A DNA stretch of 8,222 nt from Thioalkalivibrio sp. Its GTDB lineage: Bacteria > Pseudomonadota > Gammaproteobacteria > Ectothiorhodospirales > Ectothiorhodospiraceae. Position 1 is the first letter of the stretch. Each line of letters opens with the position of its first letter. Both the position numbers and the translations under genes were made by a program. Of this stretch, positions 7,500 to 8,222 are shown one piece after another. The stretch lies in contig SLNI01000010.1 of the NCBI GenBank assembly GCA_007133115.1, positions 1-8,222 on the forward strand, written 5' to 3'. The notes beneath the pieces were generated by a model. That model was not told where the DNA came from. It saw nothing but the letters and a program-made list of their open reading frames with translations, and ran no database searches.

Positions 7500-7604
7500 A
7501 TGCGTAACTGGTTCACCTTCGAAAACCTTCCCCTGACCCTGATCATTGCTCTGATCATCTTTTCCTGGCTGAGCTTCTTCTCGGTGATTCTGTTCGCCGA
7601 CTGA
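7500..7604 (+). CDS. Putative 34-residue single-span membrane protein, unrecognised
   Basis: An ATG at 7500 opens a 34-codon frame ending at TGA 7602-7604. The product starts MRNWFTFENLP, then has one strongly hydrophobic helix (about residues 10-32) rich in Leu, Ile and Phe, and ends FAD. The Arg near the N-terminus and the Asp at the end fit an N-inside, C-outside orientation. About 27 of 34 codons end in G or C, in keeping with neighbouring genes, which argues that it is translated. It lies 98 bases after ccoS on the same strand. Size and layout recall accessory subunits of terminal oxidases such as CcoM or CydX, but I see no clear sequence match to either. The Shine-Dalgarno is poor (GGACGGA is rather far upstream). 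It could be a chance open frame; I think it is more likely real. Confidence 0.55.
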   Translation: MRNWFTFENLPLTLIIALIIFSWLSFFSVILFAD

Positions 7605-8075
7605 TCAGGCATCCTCGTCGCCCGGTTCCTCCAGCTCCGGAAGCCCGGTCCTTCCCAGCAATTGCCCCAGCGCCAGCCGAGAGCTGTGCCTGATGAATTG
7701 TTGTGACAGGCGTCGCCTGCCCGAGAGTAGCCGCATTTGCAGGGCACGGTCGTGGTAGAGGATCTCCTCGTGCGAAGGTCCGAAAGCCCGATTCTGACTG
7801 ACACGAATCAGGCGTCCCAGGTTGATCCCGCGGCCGTCGTCCAGAAGGACGAGATGCGGAGCGAGTCCGCGCGCAGGGTCCGGGCGCGGGAAATCCAGAA
7901 CGTCCAGGAGCACGTGGGGCGTGCCGGTGTGGCGCACAGCCAGGTGGGTATCGCTGGCCAGCAATTCGACCAGGTAGACGTTTTGCCCTATGGCGGCGCG
8001 CAGTCGCTTCACGTGGCGGGTGTAGGCGGGCGAGGGCCACAGCGTGCCCTGATTCGGCGTTCCTGCGTCCCGCAT
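7605..8075 (-). CDS. Uncharacterised 156-residue soluble protein
   Basis: I do not recognise this family. The reading frame runs from ATG at 8075 to TGA at 7607-7605 on the minus strand. The protein has no cysteine, no membrane helix and no signal peptide, so it is probably cytoplasmic. The N-terminal third is beta-like (VKRLRAAIGQNVYLVELL, THLAVRH). The best candidate for a conserved core is LVLLDDGRGINLGRLIRVSQ, followed by EEILYHDRALQMRLLSGRRR and a basic helical stretch (RLSQQFIRHSSRLALGQLLG). The end is acidic (ELEEPGDEDA). It starts 25 bases after the stop of a cysteine desulfurase on the same strand, so the two probably form an operon. The longer frames on the opposite strand here lack any recognisable domain, and the minus-strand spacing supports this frame. 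The ribosome binding site is weak. Confidence 0.7.
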   Translation of the reverse strand: MRDAGTPNQGTLWPSPAYTRHVKRLRAAIGQNVYLVELLASDTHLAVRHTGTPHVLLDVLDFPRPDPARGLAPHLVLLDDGRGINLGRLIRVSQNRAFGPSHEEILYHDRALQMRLLSGRRRLSQQFIRHSSRLALGQLLGRTGLPELEEPGDEDA

Positions 8076-8100
8076 CAGTTCCGGGATCCGTGCGTGCGTG

Positions 8101-8222
8101 TCATGCCCGTTCCTCGGGCAAGGAGCCGGCGGGCGGGCGCCACGACTCCTGCGCCAGCATCCCCAGGACGTCGTCGATGTCTTCCACGGAGGTGTCCCGG
8201 CCCAGGCTGAACCGGACGGCGC
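8101..8222 (-). CDS. Cysteine desulfurase / class V aminotransferase, C-terminal end (truncated by window edge)
   Basis: Only the last 39 codons are in the window, read from 8220 down to the TGA at 8103-8101. They begin AVRFSLGRDTSVEDIDDVLG, the well-known C-terminal signature of NifS/IscS-type cysteine desulfurases (PLP enzymes that convert cysteine to alanine and a protein-bound persulfide). The tail then runs LAQESWRPPAGSLPEERA. The catalytic cysteine and PLP lysine lie outside the window, so activity and subtype cannot be judged. The tail does not look like the housekeeping IscS terminus, so a NifS-like paralogue is more likely. The 156-aa gene follows 25 bases downstream. Confidence 0.8.
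   Translation of the reverse strand, partial: AVRFSLGRDTSVEDIDDVLGMLAQESWRPPAGSLPEERA

Noticed and set aside
7737..8210. Plus-strand open frame of 157 codons across the right end
   Set aside because: It overlaps both the 156-aa minus-strand gene and the clear cysteine desulfurase C-terminus. Its translation shows no domain and becomes Arg/Ala/Pro-rich at the end, typical of a shadow.

Overview
The window is a high-GC proteobacterial chromosome segment. It carries almost the whole gene set for a cbb3-type (C-family) haem-copper cytochrome c oxidase and its assembly factors, all on the plus strand. GC-rich third codon positions, the long (alphaproteobacterial-looking) form of CcoO and the overall style suggest a proteobacterium. 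A gammaproteobacterium such as a purple-sulfur or sulfur-oxidising lineage is my guess, but the genus cannot be fixed by eye. The window opens inside ccoN, so the operon promoter, where an FNR/Anr box would be expected, is not visible.

Layout: ccoN 3' end (2-322), ccoO (340-1074), ccoQ (1104-1325), ccoP (1322-2251), a strong 13-bp perfect inverted repeat (2265-2291), ccoG (2300-3697), an enlarged fixH/ccoH-like gene (3751-4584), ccoI/fixI copper ATPase (4581-7163), ccoS (7192-7401), and an unannotated-looking 34-residue single-membrane-span ORF (7500-7604). On the minus strand, converging on these, are a 156-residue protein I do not recognise (7605-8075) and the 3' end of a cysteine desulfurase / class V aminotransferase (8101-8222).

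How the genes work together: CcoN is the haem b/CuB catalytic subunit. CcoO (one haem c) and CcoP (two haems c) feed it electrons, and CcoQ stabilises the complex. CcoI exports copper towards CuB, CcoG is an iron-sulfur membrane protein tied to copper reduction, and CcoH and CcoS complete assembly. The gene order NOQP-GHIS is the classical one. The start/stop overlaps (ccoQ/ccoP and fixH/ccoI, both ATGA) imply translational coupling.

No mobile element, CRISPR array, tRNA or rRNA is visible, and I do not see a wholly new multi-gene system. The points most worth a second look are the 34-aa membrane ORF at the operon end, the extra three-helix N-terminal region of the FixH-like protein, Asp-to-Glu in the CcoI hinge motif (GEGIND for GDGxND), the hairpin between the structural and assembly genes, and the unrecognised minus-strand gene whose stop codon directly abuts that of the small ORF.
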